A DNA stretch of 64,000 bases from Luzula sylvatica (taxonomy: Eukaryota > Streptophyta > Magnoliopsida > Poales > Juncaceae): NCBI GenBank assembly GCA_946800325.1, contig OX326959.1, positions 13,050,862-13,114,861 of the forward strand. Reading direction: 5' to 3'. Positions 11,901 through 24,572 of this stretch are shown in pieces. The notes beneath the pieces were generated by a model. It saw only the letters and a list, made by a program, of their open reading frames with translations, did no database searches and was not told the origin of the DNA. Every line of letters starts with the position of its first letter. Position 1 is the stretch's first letter. A program made the translations under genes and the position numbers.

Positions 11901-13963
11901 CGACTCGTCAAGAAAGCTAGGGGCGAAGACACTAAGGAAGAACAAAGCTTGTAAAGACCATCAACAAGAGTGGCTTGAAGAAGCACCTTGTGCGTTGCTC
12001 GATCCTTGACAAAACAAAGAGAAGAATAGAATTCAAGATAAACATTATTGTCACGAGTAAAACGAGAGATACTTAAAAGATTTTGAGTAATGGACGGGAC
12101 ATGAAGAATATCTTTTAAAAGAAAAGATTTTGATGGAGAAGAAATACGAGAAGACCCAAGATTAAGAATTTTTAAACCTTCGCCATTGCCGACACGTAAT
12201 TGATCATGGCCGAGATACATGGAGTGTGTCGAAAGGTTGTTGAGGTCGGCCGTCACATGATGCGTGGCACCCGTATCAAGAAACCACTCGGTGGGAACGA
12301 CGGAGTTCGGTGGAGCATCGGTGGAGATGGCTTGTGCGGTTTGGGCTTGAGGCGAAGCATTCGTCATCGGTTGAATAGTTGCGTCGAAACGGCTCCAACA
12401 ACGCAACGCAACATGGCCCGGTTTGTCGCAAATTTGGCACACATCTTCGGATTTTCGTCCCCCACGACCATTGCGGCCACCACGTCCACCATTGCCGCGA
12501 CCACGATTTGGAAAAGGAGGCCTCGAAAACCGTGAAGGTGCGGTGTGAGCCGGTGTCGGAAGTAAACCTGCAAAAGAGTTCGGAACCTTAGGTTTGGCGG
12601 CGGCAATTTGGGCAATCGGCGGCATGACATCATGAGAGTCGAGGCGACGCTCGAGGCAGCGAAGATGACCGAGAAGCTCCATGAGAGGCAACGGATTCGG
12701 ACGCATGGAAACGTTCATGACAAAGGCGTCGTACTCGCGGCCAAGTCCGTTGAGGATGTGGTGAACAAGATCCATCTCCGAAATTGGGGACCCCAAAGAA
12801 GCGAGGCGATCCGCAAATGTTTGCATCTTTTGTACGTAATCCGAGCAAGAAAGTGAGTCCTTTTTGGTCGAGTGGAGAAGTTGCTTGATTTCGAGGAGAG
12901 AGGACATCGCCGGATTTGCGTATAATTGATGGATGACTCGCCAAAGATCCAAGGACGTGCCACAATTTACAAATTGAACAAGTACCGTTTCGGAGAGGGA
13001 TGAGAAAAGCCACGCAAGGATGAGAGCATCTTGACGTTTCCACAAGTCGTGATGCGGATTGAGTACAAAAGAATAAGATTCGCCTTCTTGAACGGTAATA
13101 TGCGGGGGAGGCGAGAGTTGAGAACCGTCGACGAAATGCATGAGTCCGTAACCGGTTAGAACCGGAATAACTTGCGATTTCCAAAGGAGAAAATTTTCGC
13201 GAGTCAACTTAATCGAGAGTGGGTGATTGAATGTAACCGGTGATCGAGGAGGAGGTGTATCACCGGAATTGTAGAGGTTGGCACTAATCGGCGGAGAAGG
13301 ATGGCCAATTTGATGAGACACGGGCGGACCGTATGCGCCAAACGATCCGGCCGGAATAAAGAGTGGGGCGGAAGCGTGAGAGATGGTTGGAGGAGCGGGA
13401 AACCCGGGCGGAAAAGAGGGAGAGACTCGCGGCGAAGTGGGCGAATAGGTTACTCGGGGCAGAAAGTTCGGGGCAGAAAATATGGGGCCAAGATTGTGGT
13501 GGCCGAGAGGGTTATTCGGGGCAGAAAATTCGGGGCCGAGTGATCCAGTGGGGAGGAGGTATGGTGCGCCCGAGAGGAGATAGGGGCTGCTATGGGCCAG
13601 GGGCTGCTGTGGGCGAGATAGGGGCTGCTGCAAGTGGAGATAGGGGCTGCTGTGGGAGATAGGGGCTGCTGCGAGAGGAGATAGGGGCTGCTGAGGGCTG
13701 CTGTGGGCTGCTGCGAGCTGCTGAGGGCTGCTGAGGGCTGCTGCGAGAGGAGATAGGGGCTGCTGAGGGCTGCTGTGGGCTGCTGTGAGCTGCTGAGGGC
13801 TGCTGAGGGCTGCTGCGAGAGGAGATAGGGGCTGCTGCTGCTGTGGGCGAGAGGAAAGTGCCGCAGGATTAGGGTTTGGCGACGGCTGCGCCGTGTGAAG
13901 AGAAAACGCACCAAGATCTTCCTGCGCCATGAAGAGAAAAGGAGCGCTAGGTGATTTTGACAA
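8900..13963 (-). CDS. Copia gag-pol polyprotein
   Basis: 1,687 codons without a break, longer than the usual ~1,300-1,450 aa. Residues 1 to about 245 are a Ser/Pro/Gln/Ala-rich, internally repeated extension. Then come gag (about 247-480), an RGG-rich patch, a zinc knuckle (C-X2-C-X4-H-X4-C, about 509-522), protease (DTGA, about 563), integrase with an HHCC region and Asp 755, Asp 818 and Glu 850, reverse transcriptase with LVYVDD (about 1366), and RNase H (SDADWA; STESEY). Integrase preceding RT defines Copia. The Asp 818-Glu 850 gap is 31 residues rather than the classical 35. Met 12 is an alternative start. The short LTR suggests an Ale/Ivana-like lineage, but this is not resolved. Confidence 0.95.
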   Translation of the reverse strand: MSKSPSAPFLFMAQEDLGAFSLHTAQPSPNPNPAALSSRPQQQQPLSPLAAALSSPQQLTAAHSSPQQPLSPLAAALSSPQQLAAAHSSPQQPLSPLAAAPISHSSPYLHLQQPLSRPQQPLAHSSPYLLSGAPYLLPTGSLGPEFSAPNNPLGHHNLGPIFSAPNFLPRVTYSPTSPRVSPSFPPGFPAPPTISHASAPLFIPAGSFGAYGPPVSHQIGHPSPPISANLYNSGDTPPPRSPVTFNHPLSIKLTRENFLLWKSQVIPVLTGYGLMHFVDGSQLSPPPHITVQEGESYSFVLNPHHDLWKRQDALILAWLFSSLSETVLVQFVNCGTSLDLWRVIHQLYANPAMSSLLEIKQLLHSTKKDSLSCSDYVQKMQTFADRLASLGSPISEMDLVHHILNGLGREYDAFVMNVSMRPNPLPLMELLGHLRCLERRLDSHDVMPPIAQIAAAKPKVPNSFAGLLPTPAHTAPSRFSRPPFPNRGRGNGGRGGRNGRGGRKSEDVCQICDKPGHVALRCWSRFDATIQPMTNASPQAQTAQAISTDAPPNSVVPTEWFLDTGATHHVTADLNNLSTHSMYLGHDQLRVGNGEGLKILNLGSSRISSPSKSFLLKDILHVPSITQNLLSISRFTRDNNVYLEFYSSLCFVKDRATHKVLLQATLVDGLYKLCSSLVSSPLAFLTSRVSADTWHRRFCHASSSTTAQILKKFSLPFMSQTISFCNDCSKAKAHKLPFSRSSFRAKFPLDVVHSDLWGPSPVVSNSGYKYYVIFVDEFSRFTWLYFLSSKDQVSVVFEKFKKIVENLFARSIKVLQTDGGTEYKPIFRLHPGITPQLSCPHTPEQNGVAERKHRHILELALSCISSASIPLEYWDEVFLSVIFIINRLPIASQKSPFECLFQQEPDYAFLRVLGCACFPNLRPYNKNKLEFRSLPCVFMGYSSSHKGYKCLHLETNRVYISRDVTFDEQTFPFAARHDPPSSQTIDTFYSPLTVLPFFRDTREDTDRHSPLTPVPHTRGADLPHADAIRPVPSRTIGTAATVPHVPPSPPRPTCPAESAEHTSVLPPDASSPPRPPITFELAEHTSVQPTDAPNTPRPMTSIEITEHSSVLPPDVPLPPSSSTSTLAVPTRRHPMVTRQRDNTRRLKDLSDYHLYTATKHPLAFSVSVNDDEPTCFSNANKHLPWRQAMAHELDALVQNKTWILVPPPSNQTVVGCKWVYKLKRRPDGSIERHKARLVAKGYNQTEGVDYTETFSPVVKPVTIRVVLSIAISRGWTLRQLDVNNAFLHGDLHETVYMSQPPGFTNSEFPNYVCLLKKALYGLKQAPRAWFHKLRAALLSLGFTVSSSDSSLFIRTRDAHTVFLLVYVDDIIISGSDESIVDILIRELGARFSLKDLGVLSYFLGIHAVHTPNGIHLNQARYISSLLRKTNMDGAKPISSPLPSASVLSKYEGKPLDDPFEYRSVVGALQYATITRPDISFAVNRLSQFMHCPTEDHWTAVKRVLRYLKGSITHGLHLSNLDSPTLHAYSDADWASCPDDRRSTTGFCIYLGPNLVSWSSKKQHTVARSSTESEYRSLAMATAEVIWLQSLLRELNFPLLASPVLWCDNLGATFLASNPVFHARTKHIEIDFHFIRDRIDSKQLQVKFICSSDQVADALTKALPAPRFVALRSKLTVHASPVSFEGGC
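13560..13860 (-). repeat. Coding tandem repeat in the Copia 5' region
   Basis: Repeats of gggctgctg and larger units (gagaggagataggggctgctg) encode the Ser/Pro/Gln/Ala-rich N-terminal extension of the polyprotein. Unit copies differ mainly by whole codons, so the frame is kept. Confidence 0.85.
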
Positions 13964-14065
13964 TTTTGGCGTCGCTACAGTAGCTACAGTAGCTACGCCT
14001 GGATATGAAGAAAAGGAGAAGAAGAGAGAGGTTGCCGGGTTAAGGAAGCCTGGCGGCTGATACCA

Positions 14066-14242
14066 TGTGAGAGGAGAGAGAAACTATTTCTTGCTTAATG
14101 AATTCAAAACGATTACAAACTCGTTTATATATTTTCTAACCTAAAACGAAAATAATAAAACACAATGGACTAAATTGAATAATTTCACAAAACCTAAACG
14201 GATCATCCATTATCTCTTAATGGATGATCCATTATCTTAACA
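14066..14242 (-). repeat. Copia 5' LTR
   Basis: 177 bp, carrying the element's presumed promoter. It is visually identical to the 3' LTR and is followed on the coding strand by TGGTATCAG (primer-binding site). Confidence 0.95.
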
Positions 14243-14929
14243 TCTTCGCAACCCATTCTTCCTCTGTTTAAACTCGACAAAATCCTTCATTTGTCCACTT
14301 CCTTTCGAAGCTGAGTGATTTTCCTCCAAGACAATGGAATGAATGTGGCCACCTGATACGGCGAGTCGACGCGCAGAGATTCAATGGACATATGGAGATT
14401 CCGACGAAAGTGGTAGATGACACCGGATTTCTTTGCAATAAAGCATCAGATTTTTTGGAATCAATTGAGTAGAGAAAGATGTGTCAATAGGATAAGTTGA
14501 AGATAATGTTGTGGAGCTCAAGATCATAGACTGTAATATTCTTTTTTTTCTTCTATTCTTCTGTGAAATCTCTTCAAACTACTTATGTATTTGTATTACT
14601 CAAGTTTAATTATGAATAAAAGACGTGAAATTTGCTTTATGTTAAGATTTTGTGTATATTTCTACTTCTTCCTTCTCTAGTTTATGGATTCTTTAAATCA
14701 TATTTCAATCATACTTGTTTCTTTGAATGTCGTTGAACTGGCATTTACACGACATAATTTTTCTCTGTTTTTGTGTATTGCCATAAATTAGTCCTAATTA
14801 GTTGTAATGAACCCTAATTCTATCTAAAAAATCACCATACTTTCTTGAATTAAGGAAGGAAAAAAATGTGAAACCGAGAGAGAGTTGAAGAGAAAGATGG
14901 GTTCGAGGCGTTGGATCCTGTGCTCGGTT

Positions 14930-14965
<36 letters not shown>

Positions 14966-16037
14966 TTAGTATGTTTCCTTAGTTCTGAGAGAGACAAACA
15001 AATGATGGTTAGAGCGAAGGTTTAATTGAACAAAATATTATGGAAGGGTAATATGGTCATTTTAATTAGCATTTGTTGATTTAATTAGATTTAGTAATTT
15101 AAATTATGATTAGTTTAACGGCAAACTAACATATTGGATATATTTGATATTTGTAAAGTTTAATTGGATAATTTTGATATAAATTATAATTTGAAAGGAT
15201 AAATATGATAATAATAATTTAAGAGGGACAAATTTGTTATTTAAATGTTAGGCGAGGATATACCCGAAAAATTAATTGCACTCTAATAATAATCTAGCCA
15301 GCTTAATCAAGCAAAGTTGAAGAAAAATAGACATGCATTTATTTTATATCATGTAATATGTTTTTGAGAAAAAATGGATTTATCTCTCATTGTAAAGGCT
15401 GTTATTAAGTGCAACTAATTTATCAGAATTATAATTTGTTGATGGACTATATTAATTAATAATGTTTAAGACAAACTGGTGTCCGATTTTAAAAAAACAA
15501 AATTAAGAAAAACAGAAAATAGTTTTTAATTTTTAATTTTGAAAAACGGAAATAATATCGCAAGTATTTTTGGAGTGAATAGGCAGTCCCCCGTCTTTTG
15601 CATTAATGCTGTGTACAATAGTGCTATAGGTAATTATCATGAAATTTGTTTTTATTTAGAAAACCTTTTTAGAGTATTTAAACATAACCCCCATTTTTTT
15701 GAAATATTCAAGACTCATAATGTTGTATATATTTAATAAGAACCTATTTTTATTTTTATTTCATTTAGAATTTCCTTTATGTTGTATTAATTTCTGACTT
15801 TTTTTTATTTGAGAAAAAAGTGTTGCTGAGGATACGGATCTTAGTAAACAAAAAGGTAATAATAAGTTCAACAGTTTCTCTTCTATTATATAGTTTTTAA
15901 AGGTTTTGTCTTTTTTGTCAATTAATATATTACTCATGCCATTGTTGTTTTATTTTTGTAAATAATAATATTTTTTGTTTTTGTCAGAAGTGAAAGCATG
16001 AAAACATCTGTTTTGTGTTGTGAAAATATGAATAAAT

Positions 16038-16290
16038 CCCCCTTTTTTTACACATCACAAAATCATAGAAATGTAAGTCGTACAAGGTCATTTATATGGC
16101 ATGATTAGCCAACTAATAATTGTTCAAAAGAAATTATTTTATATATATATACACATAAGAGATGAAAAACCATATAATTTCTTATGAAATAGTTGACATA
16201 TTATAATAATAGTACATTACTGATAACACCAAATTATAAAAACCTATAAAATATCGGAGAAAATCAATTATCAAAAATGTCAAAATGTCA
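16038..16290 (+). repeat. Promoter-like dispersed module, copy 2
   Basis: It shares with the copies near 17640, 40265 and 44225 the order acacatcacaaa, atgattagccaact, a tatatata stretch and gagaaaatcaattat. Spacing varies between copies. The arrangement resembles a core promoter plus the beginning of a transcript, but no gene follows. Confidence 0.6.
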
Positions 16291-17629
16291 AAACTATTCT
16301 CGTTATGCTTATCAAAAGAAATTATTGGGAAAATATAATCTTTGTCCGTTCCGATATAAATAATATTGTTTTGTGCTAAACTGAACCACAATGTTGTTTG
16401 GCTAAGTCAAATTCTGCGTCACTATCATTTTTGATCTGATTCAAATATAATTTTTCTTTTATGAAACTATATAGAAGTTTGTTACTGTTTCGATTCTTAG
16501 GCAGTTCAAAACATTATTCTGGAAGAAAAAGATGACGAGTAAACGAGTTCGATAAATAATTTTGGCATTTTATATAGCTCAAAAAGTTATTGAAGAGTCA
16601 TTCAGTATACCTCACGATGCAAAAAAATCTTTAAGAAAATATTCTGGTCAAGAAAATAAATTGATTGTTTATTGCGTTTTGTGAAATTTATTTATATGAA
16701 TGTTCTAATTAGAAAGACTTGAAATTTATTTTTTGTGAAATTTATTTATTAATAGATACCAGTAAGGTTCGAATGTCCTTAATATTAATTGTGTTTAAAT
16801 TCAACAAAAGATACTCATCTTCTAAGCTAGAAGACTGACGAACGATTCACGAATTAGCTAGGCCATATGAAATTAACGGTCGATCCCGATTACATGAAAC
16901 ATCGTACCGAATTAACAATCAATCATCCCCAATTAATGCTACACCATATAAAATTAACACTTAATTACCCCGAATTACATGCAACATCATACAAAATTAA
17001 TATTCAATCAATCCCATATTTCGAAAATCTACAAACAAGAAAAGAGAAATGAACCTTCAATTTGGTATAAATTAAGAAGACGACCGGAAATGGGCTGCGT
17101 CAAGCCATCTCCTCGAGCCCCAAGAAAAAAATCTTTCTGAGAATAAAAATGTAAATGGAAACATGACAGGAAAGGAACTTTCGAGCCGCGGCCATCTCGT
17201 CTCCTACGGACAAAAATGTAAATGGAAACATGACATGGACGAGTCGTTTTTCAGTTCGTTCATTCGTGGATGGTTATAATAATGAGCAGGGCGCACCGAT
17301 ATTTTTGGTGTCCTAACTCGAACTTTTATCCACTCCTCATTAACAAAATAATTTAATCTACTTCTATTTTCAGTAAAAAAAAATCATAATATCATATAGT
17401 AACAATCGCTTTTCATTCATCATATTACTATAATTTTTATTTCGAAAACTATCAAAAACGTTACAGACAATAAAAAGAATCTTTGTTTATGATAGAATAA
17501 TTACATTTAATTAACTTTTCTTTATTTCGAAAACTATCAAAATATGGATCAAACGGATGAAAATGAAGAAACGTGGTCGTTGGTTGGGGCATAAAATTGT
17601 TGAAAATTTAATTGGAGGGAAATTGCCTT

Positions 17630-18110
17630 TTTTCAAACATCATAAAGCCGGAAAATGCTAGTTGTAAAATATCATCACTATGCCATGATTAACCTACTAA
17701 TAATGTTCAATTTGAATGATCAAACACAATAAGTTTATATATATGTGATACGAAGAACCGTAATTGCAATATTATTCTCAAAGATTTGACACATTCTGAT
17801 AATAAGAACATTAATAATAACAATAAACTACAAAAATATGAAATATTGGAGAAAATCAATTATCGAAATTGTTAAATTTACGAACAGTTCAAAGTTAGGG
17901 TGGCGAGTGCCAATTTTACAAAATGATGTTATAAAGAAAAGGTATTTACATGTATTACATCATTAAACTAAACACGCAGATGTTGCAGTTTGAAAATAAT
18001 ATCAAAAGAGGTACTTTCTGAACTTAAAGAATTTTTTTTCTTTTCCTTATTTGAGATTAATTAAATTTTGATTTTAATTGATTGAAGGACAAAATGCACT
18101 GCCTGTGTGA
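17630..18110 (+). repeat. Promoter-like dispersed module, copy 3
   Basis: It contains catcataaagccggaaaat, atgccatgattaacctact, the TATA-like tttatatatatgtgat and ggagaaaatcaattatcg. The end (gaggtactttctgaactta ... attgattgaaggacaaaa) also matches 44402-44490. No open reading frame of note. Confidence 0.65.
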
Positions 18111-20011
18111 CGATCAGTAGCGACGGTTCGAATTAACAACACATCGACTAGGAATGGCTGCTATACAATTTTTTATAATAAATAAAAAATGTGGAAATTT
18201 TTCTCATCATTTTGTAAGAGAAATACATGTATGATATTTACAATGTACGATCAATAATAACAAAAAAAAAATGAAATGAAAGAACATATATAAAATATTT
18301 TTCCCAAATATACGTTTTCAAATGATTTAAATTATTATATTATATATTTTCTCTTAATTACATTATTATTTTGGTTTGAATAGAGAGAAATAAAACAAAA
18401 CATGGGTGAAACCAAAATTTTGCTTCAATCAATTATACTTACGTATCCATTGCCATAAATACATTTTTATTTTTCGTAAGAATATACTTGATTTTTTTCA
18501 CAATGTTATTCAAAGTAACGAAGCAATTATCAATTTTATTAATACTAAGAACAATTGATCTAATAAATATTTATTGTTTACAGAAATTGTGTATTATATG
18601 ATACCACACATTAGTTCACTATTTAATAAATTTACAATTTACAATAACATTTACAATTCTTTCTTTTAATTACAACATAATTCAATATATTATAAACTAC
18701 TATACTTTAAGTATAATTATAATATTATTCCTGTAAATTCTTAATAAAAAAAATACGGCACAACTTTAAAGCCAATCATAAAATTGGTTATTTTTTAAAT
18801 TTATTAATAAGTTGACCCTCTTTAATAAAATGGTCACATGTATTTGGATATTGGTTGTTACACCATTTCTTTGTGGGAAAATTTACGTGAAGAGTCAAAC
18901 CCTTTTTAAAATTATTCAATGAAAATAGTCGATAAATTATGAATAATATACCTTTTTTCTTAATTTATTAAGTATTATTTGCATTTTCATTGGATAATAT
19001 GAAATGAATTTTTCAATATCATTGTATCTTTTATGATAAATTTAGTAAAGAAATATAAATTGGTAACGTCACAATTCTATGTTGTACGGATACAAATACG
19101 AATATCGTATTCGACACGACACAGATACAACGATACATTCGTTTTCAGAAGAAAAAAACATAGGATACGATACTTTTATTACATATAATAATTTATTATT
19201 TTATTAAACGTAATTCATATATTTAATATTTTTATATATTACATTTTTGGCATAAATATACTAAAATTTTGTTTAACGTAAATATTTATTATATTTACTT
19301 ATATGTATTATCATTTATTTCAATTTTAAATATTATTTTTTTTGCAAGTATATTTATTGATGCTTATAAGTATCCGACAACTATCTGATATTATTTTGAA
19401 ATATTATATTTGGATACGTCACGTGGAGTATCTAATATGTATCCGACGAGTATCGGTATCCTATACGATACAACTTAATTTTTGAAGTATATGCGTAACA
19501 TAACATATCTCTCTAGACCGAACCAGATTTTATGGAGATTAATTTGAAATTAAATGTTTACTGGGATTTTTAATAGCATAGCTATGGGATGTATTATACT
19601 TTTATATTATATTATTTTTATGTTATAATTTTCATATAATTATGTAGTGAGTAATAACTAAATAATACATCAAAACGAAAAAGAAACATCTATAATTTAA
19701 ATAGATCCAAATAAACTCTTCAATATTATTAATTTATGCATTAAAATAAATAAAAAGTTAACGCGTGGGGCGTGGACCTGCAAATTTGAAATAATATACA
19801 ATAAAATGATTTCAATCCAAATTTGATGCGAGTAATTTTGATATATTAAAGAAATGAAAAATTTGTTGGTAAAATCAGTGTTTGTAAATATTAAAAGGAT
19901 TAGGAGTATTTCAGCATATTTTCTTTGCATCTACTTTTAACAATTACAAGATTATACAAGTACTATTGTGAAAAATAATAGTGGTCAGAGTCAGACCGGT
20001 TGTGTTGAGTG

Positions 20012-20786
20012 CAATGTTGTAGATGACGGGAAACGGTACCGTACGGTCGGTCACCGTTTTAGTGTTTTACCGTAAAACGGTAGTAAACCGGTTAAAAAAC
20101 GGTAAAAAAACGGTCAGTTAAATTTGTAATATTTTATATCAGTTATAATTAAAATTTAAAGACAAAAAAATTTGGACAAGAAAATAAATCCAATTAACAT
20201 TCACAATTTAAATACTTGTTTGATTCTGGTGCAAAAAAGTCCAAAAATAAAATAATAATCACATAAAAAGTAAAAAATAATCAAATCATAACACATAATT
20301 AGATCACCCTAAACAATCATAACACACAATCATTTGACTCACAAATTGAATCAAATTAACACTCACAATCACAATTCGCGGAGAAAAAATTAATCTTTGT
20401 TGTGAAAAAAAACAGTCATTGTCGTAAATTAAACTGAGCCCTCGTCATTATTTAGTCAATCGGAAGAAGAACGGAAGAATGGAGCATCCCAAGCATTGTC
20501 GTGAAGATGAAGAAGAACTAAATCGGAGACTCGGTGAAAAAAAGTCACGTGCCGAGAAAAATAACTGGCCAAAAAAGTAAAAAAAATTCGGCCCATAAAT
20601 AATTAGAAGAAAAAATCGGTATGTAAAACGGGTTAAAAACGTTTTTCGGTCAAAAAAACGGTCAAGCACGGTTAAAAAACATTTGACCATTTTTTGAAAC
20701 GGTACGGTAAAAAACGGTACGGTCTTTCACCGTATCACCGTTTTTTGACTGTTTTTGGGTGTTTTTGGGTGTTTTTTACAACATTG
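20012..20786. mobile_element. Non-autonomous hAT element A
   Basis: 775 bp with termini CAATGTTGTA ... TACAACATTG and a perfect 8-bp target duplication, GTTGAGTG (20004-20011 and 20787-20794). Many cggta/taccg motifs lie near both ends, as in hAT subterminal repeats. No transposase is present. It is related to the element at 32860-33440. Confidence 0.88.
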
Positions 20787-21127
20787 GTTGAGTGGGTAGA
20801 TTGGCTCGTCGAAATTAAGTGTGAAGCGCCAAACACGAAATAATATCAAACCTACCCGACTGGATACAGTGGCCGCAACGGTACCCATATCATTGGACAA
20901 ATCCGTGGTGGCTGTTTGGTAGTAATTATTAGGATTAAAAATGTGGTTAGTTACGATCTAGCGCTCAACACAAGCAAGCGCCACCAACCCAATTCTCCCA
21001 ACCATAGGGACCGTGTAAGTGTAACTGTGTAAGAAGAGATTTTATCATTTTATTCGCCTTATCGGTATACCTAATTATCTCATTAATAATTCCAGTTTAA
21101 TTCTTCTTATACACTTAAAAAATAATA

Positions 21128-21553
21128 GGGAAAAGTCTGATTTTGGTCCCTGAAAAATACCGAAATGTTCAATTTGCCCCCCGACATTTTTTTTGGGTCA
21201 TTTTGCCCCCCAATCTTTCAATTTTGTTCATTCTGCCCCCCAAATTTTTTAATTTGGTTCAATATGCCCCTTCCGTCTAATTTTGCCGTTAAATTGGTGT
21301 TATTTTACTGTTCAATGTGTGTCAAATTTGTTCATTTTGCCCCCCAAATTTTTTAATTTGGCTCAATATGTCCCCCAACTGACACCCATTTAACGGCAAA
21401 TTTAGACGGAAGAGGCATATTGAACCAAATTAAAAAATTGGGGGGCAGAATGAACAAAATTGAAAGATTGGGGGGCAAAATGACCCAAAAAAAATGTCAG
21501 GGGGCAAATTGAACATTTTGGTATTTTTCAGGGACCAAAATCAGACTTTTCCC
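21128..21553. mobile_element. MULE-type MITE with long inverted repeats
   Basis: 426 bp. The left arm (gggaaaagtctgattttggt...) is the near-complete inverse of the right arm (...accaaaatcagacttttccc), for well over 150 bp. The target duplication is 9 bp, AAAATAATA (21119-21127 and 21554-21562). The interior reads gttcaatttgccccccaa-type blocks. No coding capacity. The open frames here are arm artefacts. Confidence 0.88.
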
Positions 21554-21749
21554 AAAATAATAAGCTAGAAAAAAGTAGAAAAATTCAATGAAGTCTATTT
21601 TTGTTTTATCCTGGGACCAAATTAAAAAAAATTATAAATTTTATCCTGATCTTTTATCTTTCATCAAAAATTCAATGAACATGTTAATTTTTTAATTTCG
21701 TCAGTCAAATTTCATTATCTTTTTAATTTAGTCAAATACCCCCCTTATC

Positions 21750-22090
21750 ATTTTGATTTGGTTAAATTATATCTTTTCATTAATTAGTTGAATATTGAAC
21801 TGTTAAATTGTGACATAACAATCTATGTCGTGACATATTTGACGACGTGACTATACATGACATGTCATTTGATGACTTGAAAACATAAATTATTTAATAA
21901 CGTGACAGTGTATGACATGTCATACTTTTTTTTTAATAATTCATGTTGTCATGTTATCAAATATTACATGTCATATACTGTCACATCATTAAATATGTCA
22001 TGTCATGGTTGTCACGTCATAACTTAACAGTCCACTCATCGATTAATGAATGAAAGAATTCGATTGAACCAAATTAAAAAGTTAATGGTT
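21750..22090. repeat. Inverted-repeat element, probably a MITE
   Basis: The left arm (gatttggttaaattatatc ... attaattagttga) and right arm (aatgaatgaaagaattcgat ... aaccaaattaaaaagtta) are imperfect inverses. The centre is rich in gacatgtcat palindromes. Ends and target duplication are not resolved. Confidence 0.5.
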
Positions 22091-22659
22091 TTGATATATA
22101 TCGTTTTATTGCTAATGTATCACTTCGAATAGACGTATACGGTTTCCTTGTTGTTTTGTATCGATATATCATTGTAGTGTTGACGTAGTTTTGTATTATG
22201 TGATAAATATTAATTTCATATTTTTATTATTAATATTCTATTTAATGATTAACATATCATTTGTGCGGTCAATAGTATTTTAAAATCATTTTTAGTACTA
22301 GTGTAAATATTTATGCTTCTATTTTCTTCCTACAAACTAGTGTATTTAAAATATACAAAATTAAATGCGGTCAAATGAAAAACAAAAAAGATGGATATTT
22401 GTCTATTTTTTTGGAATATAAAACGAAAATAAAATTAAAATTATCCTGACATGTTCAATTTTTTTCTTTAAAAAAAACAAAAAAAAAGAAGGATACTGGA
22501 TACCAAAAAGACTTAAATTCAATTGATTTGTCATTTCTTACGTTATTTGATTGTGTATTGATGTTTAAATCCTCAAATAAGCCCAATAAAAATATATATA
22601 TATATATTTACCAACCAAACAACAAAGATCGAAATCAAAAGAACAAGAGAGAAACAAAC

Positions 22660-22890
22660 AAACAACAAAATGAATTTCAGTTCAAAAAGGCAAGCATGCT
22701 ATGATGTTGATCCAATACACAACCCTCACAACGTAATACATTTAACAAAATTATTAACTTAAATTTTTTAAAATTTAGAACAACAAAATGAATTTCAGTT
22801 CATTCTGATATAAAAAATTATTAACTTAAATTTTTTTAAATTAAGAACAACAAAATGAATTTCAGTTCATTCTGATATAAAAAACAACAA
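22660..22890. repeat. Direct repeats of ~67 bp
   Basis: Copies of acaacaaaatgaatttcagt start near 22663, 22781 and 22848. The last two are followed by the same tcattctgatataaaaaa stretch. Confidence 0.7.
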
Positions 22891-23255
22891 AAACAATTTA
22901 GGATTTTGTTTTTTATTTAGCAACTTTTGTTTTTTGGTATCATTCCTTTTTCACTTTTAAAATTAAGAATCAAATTTCATTTTAATAATTAATAATATAT
23001 TGTTATCATTTTTTTTGTATGATCGGCAAGCACAATTCGTGCTCGGTCCGTTCTTATATAAAACGAAAGAAAAAGGTTTACATCGGATCATTTAACAAAA
23101 TTAGAATTAAAAATAAAATACAGTGGAATATTCTCTTACGACTAACTATACATACTAGCAATAATGGAAAATTCTCGCAGTCGCTAGCCACAAGGTATCC
23201 CGAAACCGAATTTCTAAATCATTTAAATATAACCAATTTTGTACCCAAAATCCCT

Positions 23256-23780
23256 TTATGTTAGAAATCGAAAACGAATTCTATTACTAATTGTGATCCA
23301 AAACTCCCTCATGAAATTGCATTCATATAACAAATGGTTGATCATTTCTTGTTGTCTTGAGCATAAGAAATTATGAGGTTCTCGCGGCCAATTCATTTTC
23401 TCCAAGTTGTCGGAGGTTAGTATCTTATTATTTAAAGACAACAAACCAAATAATTTAATCTTGAGAGGAGCTTTGATAGAGAGTAGTTTCGTCGTCCAAT
23501 AACATGACACACCAGGGTAGAAATAAATTGATAAATCGCCGAAGTTATATATCTCGTTTCGGGTGCGTGTATGTTAAGGAAGGATCGTGGATCTTGTTCT
23601 CGCACACATAAGCAATTATAAATTGCGATTAAATTTTTCTAGATTTTTGGTGAAGAAAGACGAGATGGTCCTTGGTGTTCTTTGTAGATACGAAGAGTTA
23701 TGTATTCCGTACAATTTATCAAGGATCGTTGTCCAAAGGGAGACTCTATCGAAAATTTATAATAATATATTATTATCATT
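23256..23780 (-). pseudogene. LINE reverse-transcriptase C-terminal relict
   Basis: On the minus strand, 23510-23256 reads a degraded zinc-binding RT C-terminal domain of plant L1-type LINEs: APLKIKLFGLLSLNNKILT, then Cys-containing NFLCSRQQE and HLLYECNFMREFW, which is the usual H-L-x-x-x-C arrangement. Upstream (23510-23780) are further LINE-like fragments in shifted frames with stops. It compares with the same domain in the longer LINE at 53230-55933. It is dead and lacks the polymerase core. Confidence 0.6.
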
Positions 23781-24194
23781 ATAATAAATCTTTGTTTATT
23801 TATATTTTATAATGTTAATATGCTCTTTTTCATGCAAATATAACATGTACGCATATACAATTTTTTTGGCATCGATACATTATTTCGATACCAATATAAA
23901 ATTTTCGGTGCCAACAAATTATTTTTGATGTCAATAAATGTTTTTTATTATCGTATCATTTTCGATAACAATATACTTTTTTTTATATCAATATAACATG
24001 TTTAGTCATGTTATTTGTTTTAATATATATACTCTTTAAAAGATATATTGTTTCCAGTTTTAAAATATATTTTTCGGTAACAACACGTTATTTCATCATT
24101 CATGAATTCTTTCTCGATGTTTGCCATGTTTTGCATCAATATAATATAATATAATATTTTAATGTCAACATTTTGTTTTTTTGTGTTGCACATA

Positions 24195-24260
24195 CTAGGA
24201 AATTTGTCCGCGTTTCGTTGCGGATTTTTAACGTGTAATTGTTTGTATGAGATAAAATAT
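24195..24260 (-). mobile_element. Helitron 3' terminus
   Basis: On the minus strand the sequence reads ATCCGC-loop-GCGGA, a perfect 5-6 bp stem, then a short spacer and CTAG followed by T. This is the classical Helitron 3' end. The element should extend rightwards, over the 197-bp repeats at 24573-24966. Its 5' end was not found. Confidence 0.65.
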
Positions 24261-24572
24261 TGTATATTCACTTATTAATTGTTATATATTATGTTCACAG
24301 AAAAAATATCATAAAATCAATATGAATATTATTAAATATGTAATTTGATATAATATCATAAAATAAATTAATGAATATAACAAAAAAAATATGAAAATTA
24401 TTAAATGCGCAAAGCATGATATAAATTAATGAAATCACAAAATAAATATGAAATCATATAATAAAATAAATTAATGAATAGCACAAAACAAATATGAAAA
24501 ATTATTAAATGCGTAAAACATGATATAAATTAATGAATATCAAATTACAAAATAAATAGGAAATCATAAAAT

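Larger units (their letters stand above)
8729..14242 (-). mobile_element. Complete Copia LTR retrotransposon
   Basis: A full-length 5,514-bp element on the minus strand. The LTRs at 8729-8905 and 14066-14242 (177 bp each, TG...CA) look identical base for base. The target-site duplication is TCTTC (8724-8728 and 14243-14247). The primer-binding site next to the 5' LTR begins TGGTATCAG, matching the 3' end of initiator tRNA-Met. A polypurine tract (TTTGAGGGGGGA) abuts the 3' LTR. One long uninterrupted gag-pol frame fills the interior. Identical LTRs and an open frame indicate a very recent insertion that may still be mobile. Confidence 0.96.
14248..20003. other. Gene-poor AT-rich stretch
   Basis: No gene is supported. 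Items seen: a GA microsatellite at about 14933-14960; two copies of a dispersed promoter-like module (16038-16290 and 17630-17880); a degenerate repeat of about 50 bp at 16865-17010; a short direct repeat (aaaaatgtaaatggaaacat) at about 17144 and 17211; and at about 19090-19475 a region bounded by gatac/gtatc-rich arms that may be an old hAT-like element without clear duplications. Confidence 0.5.
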
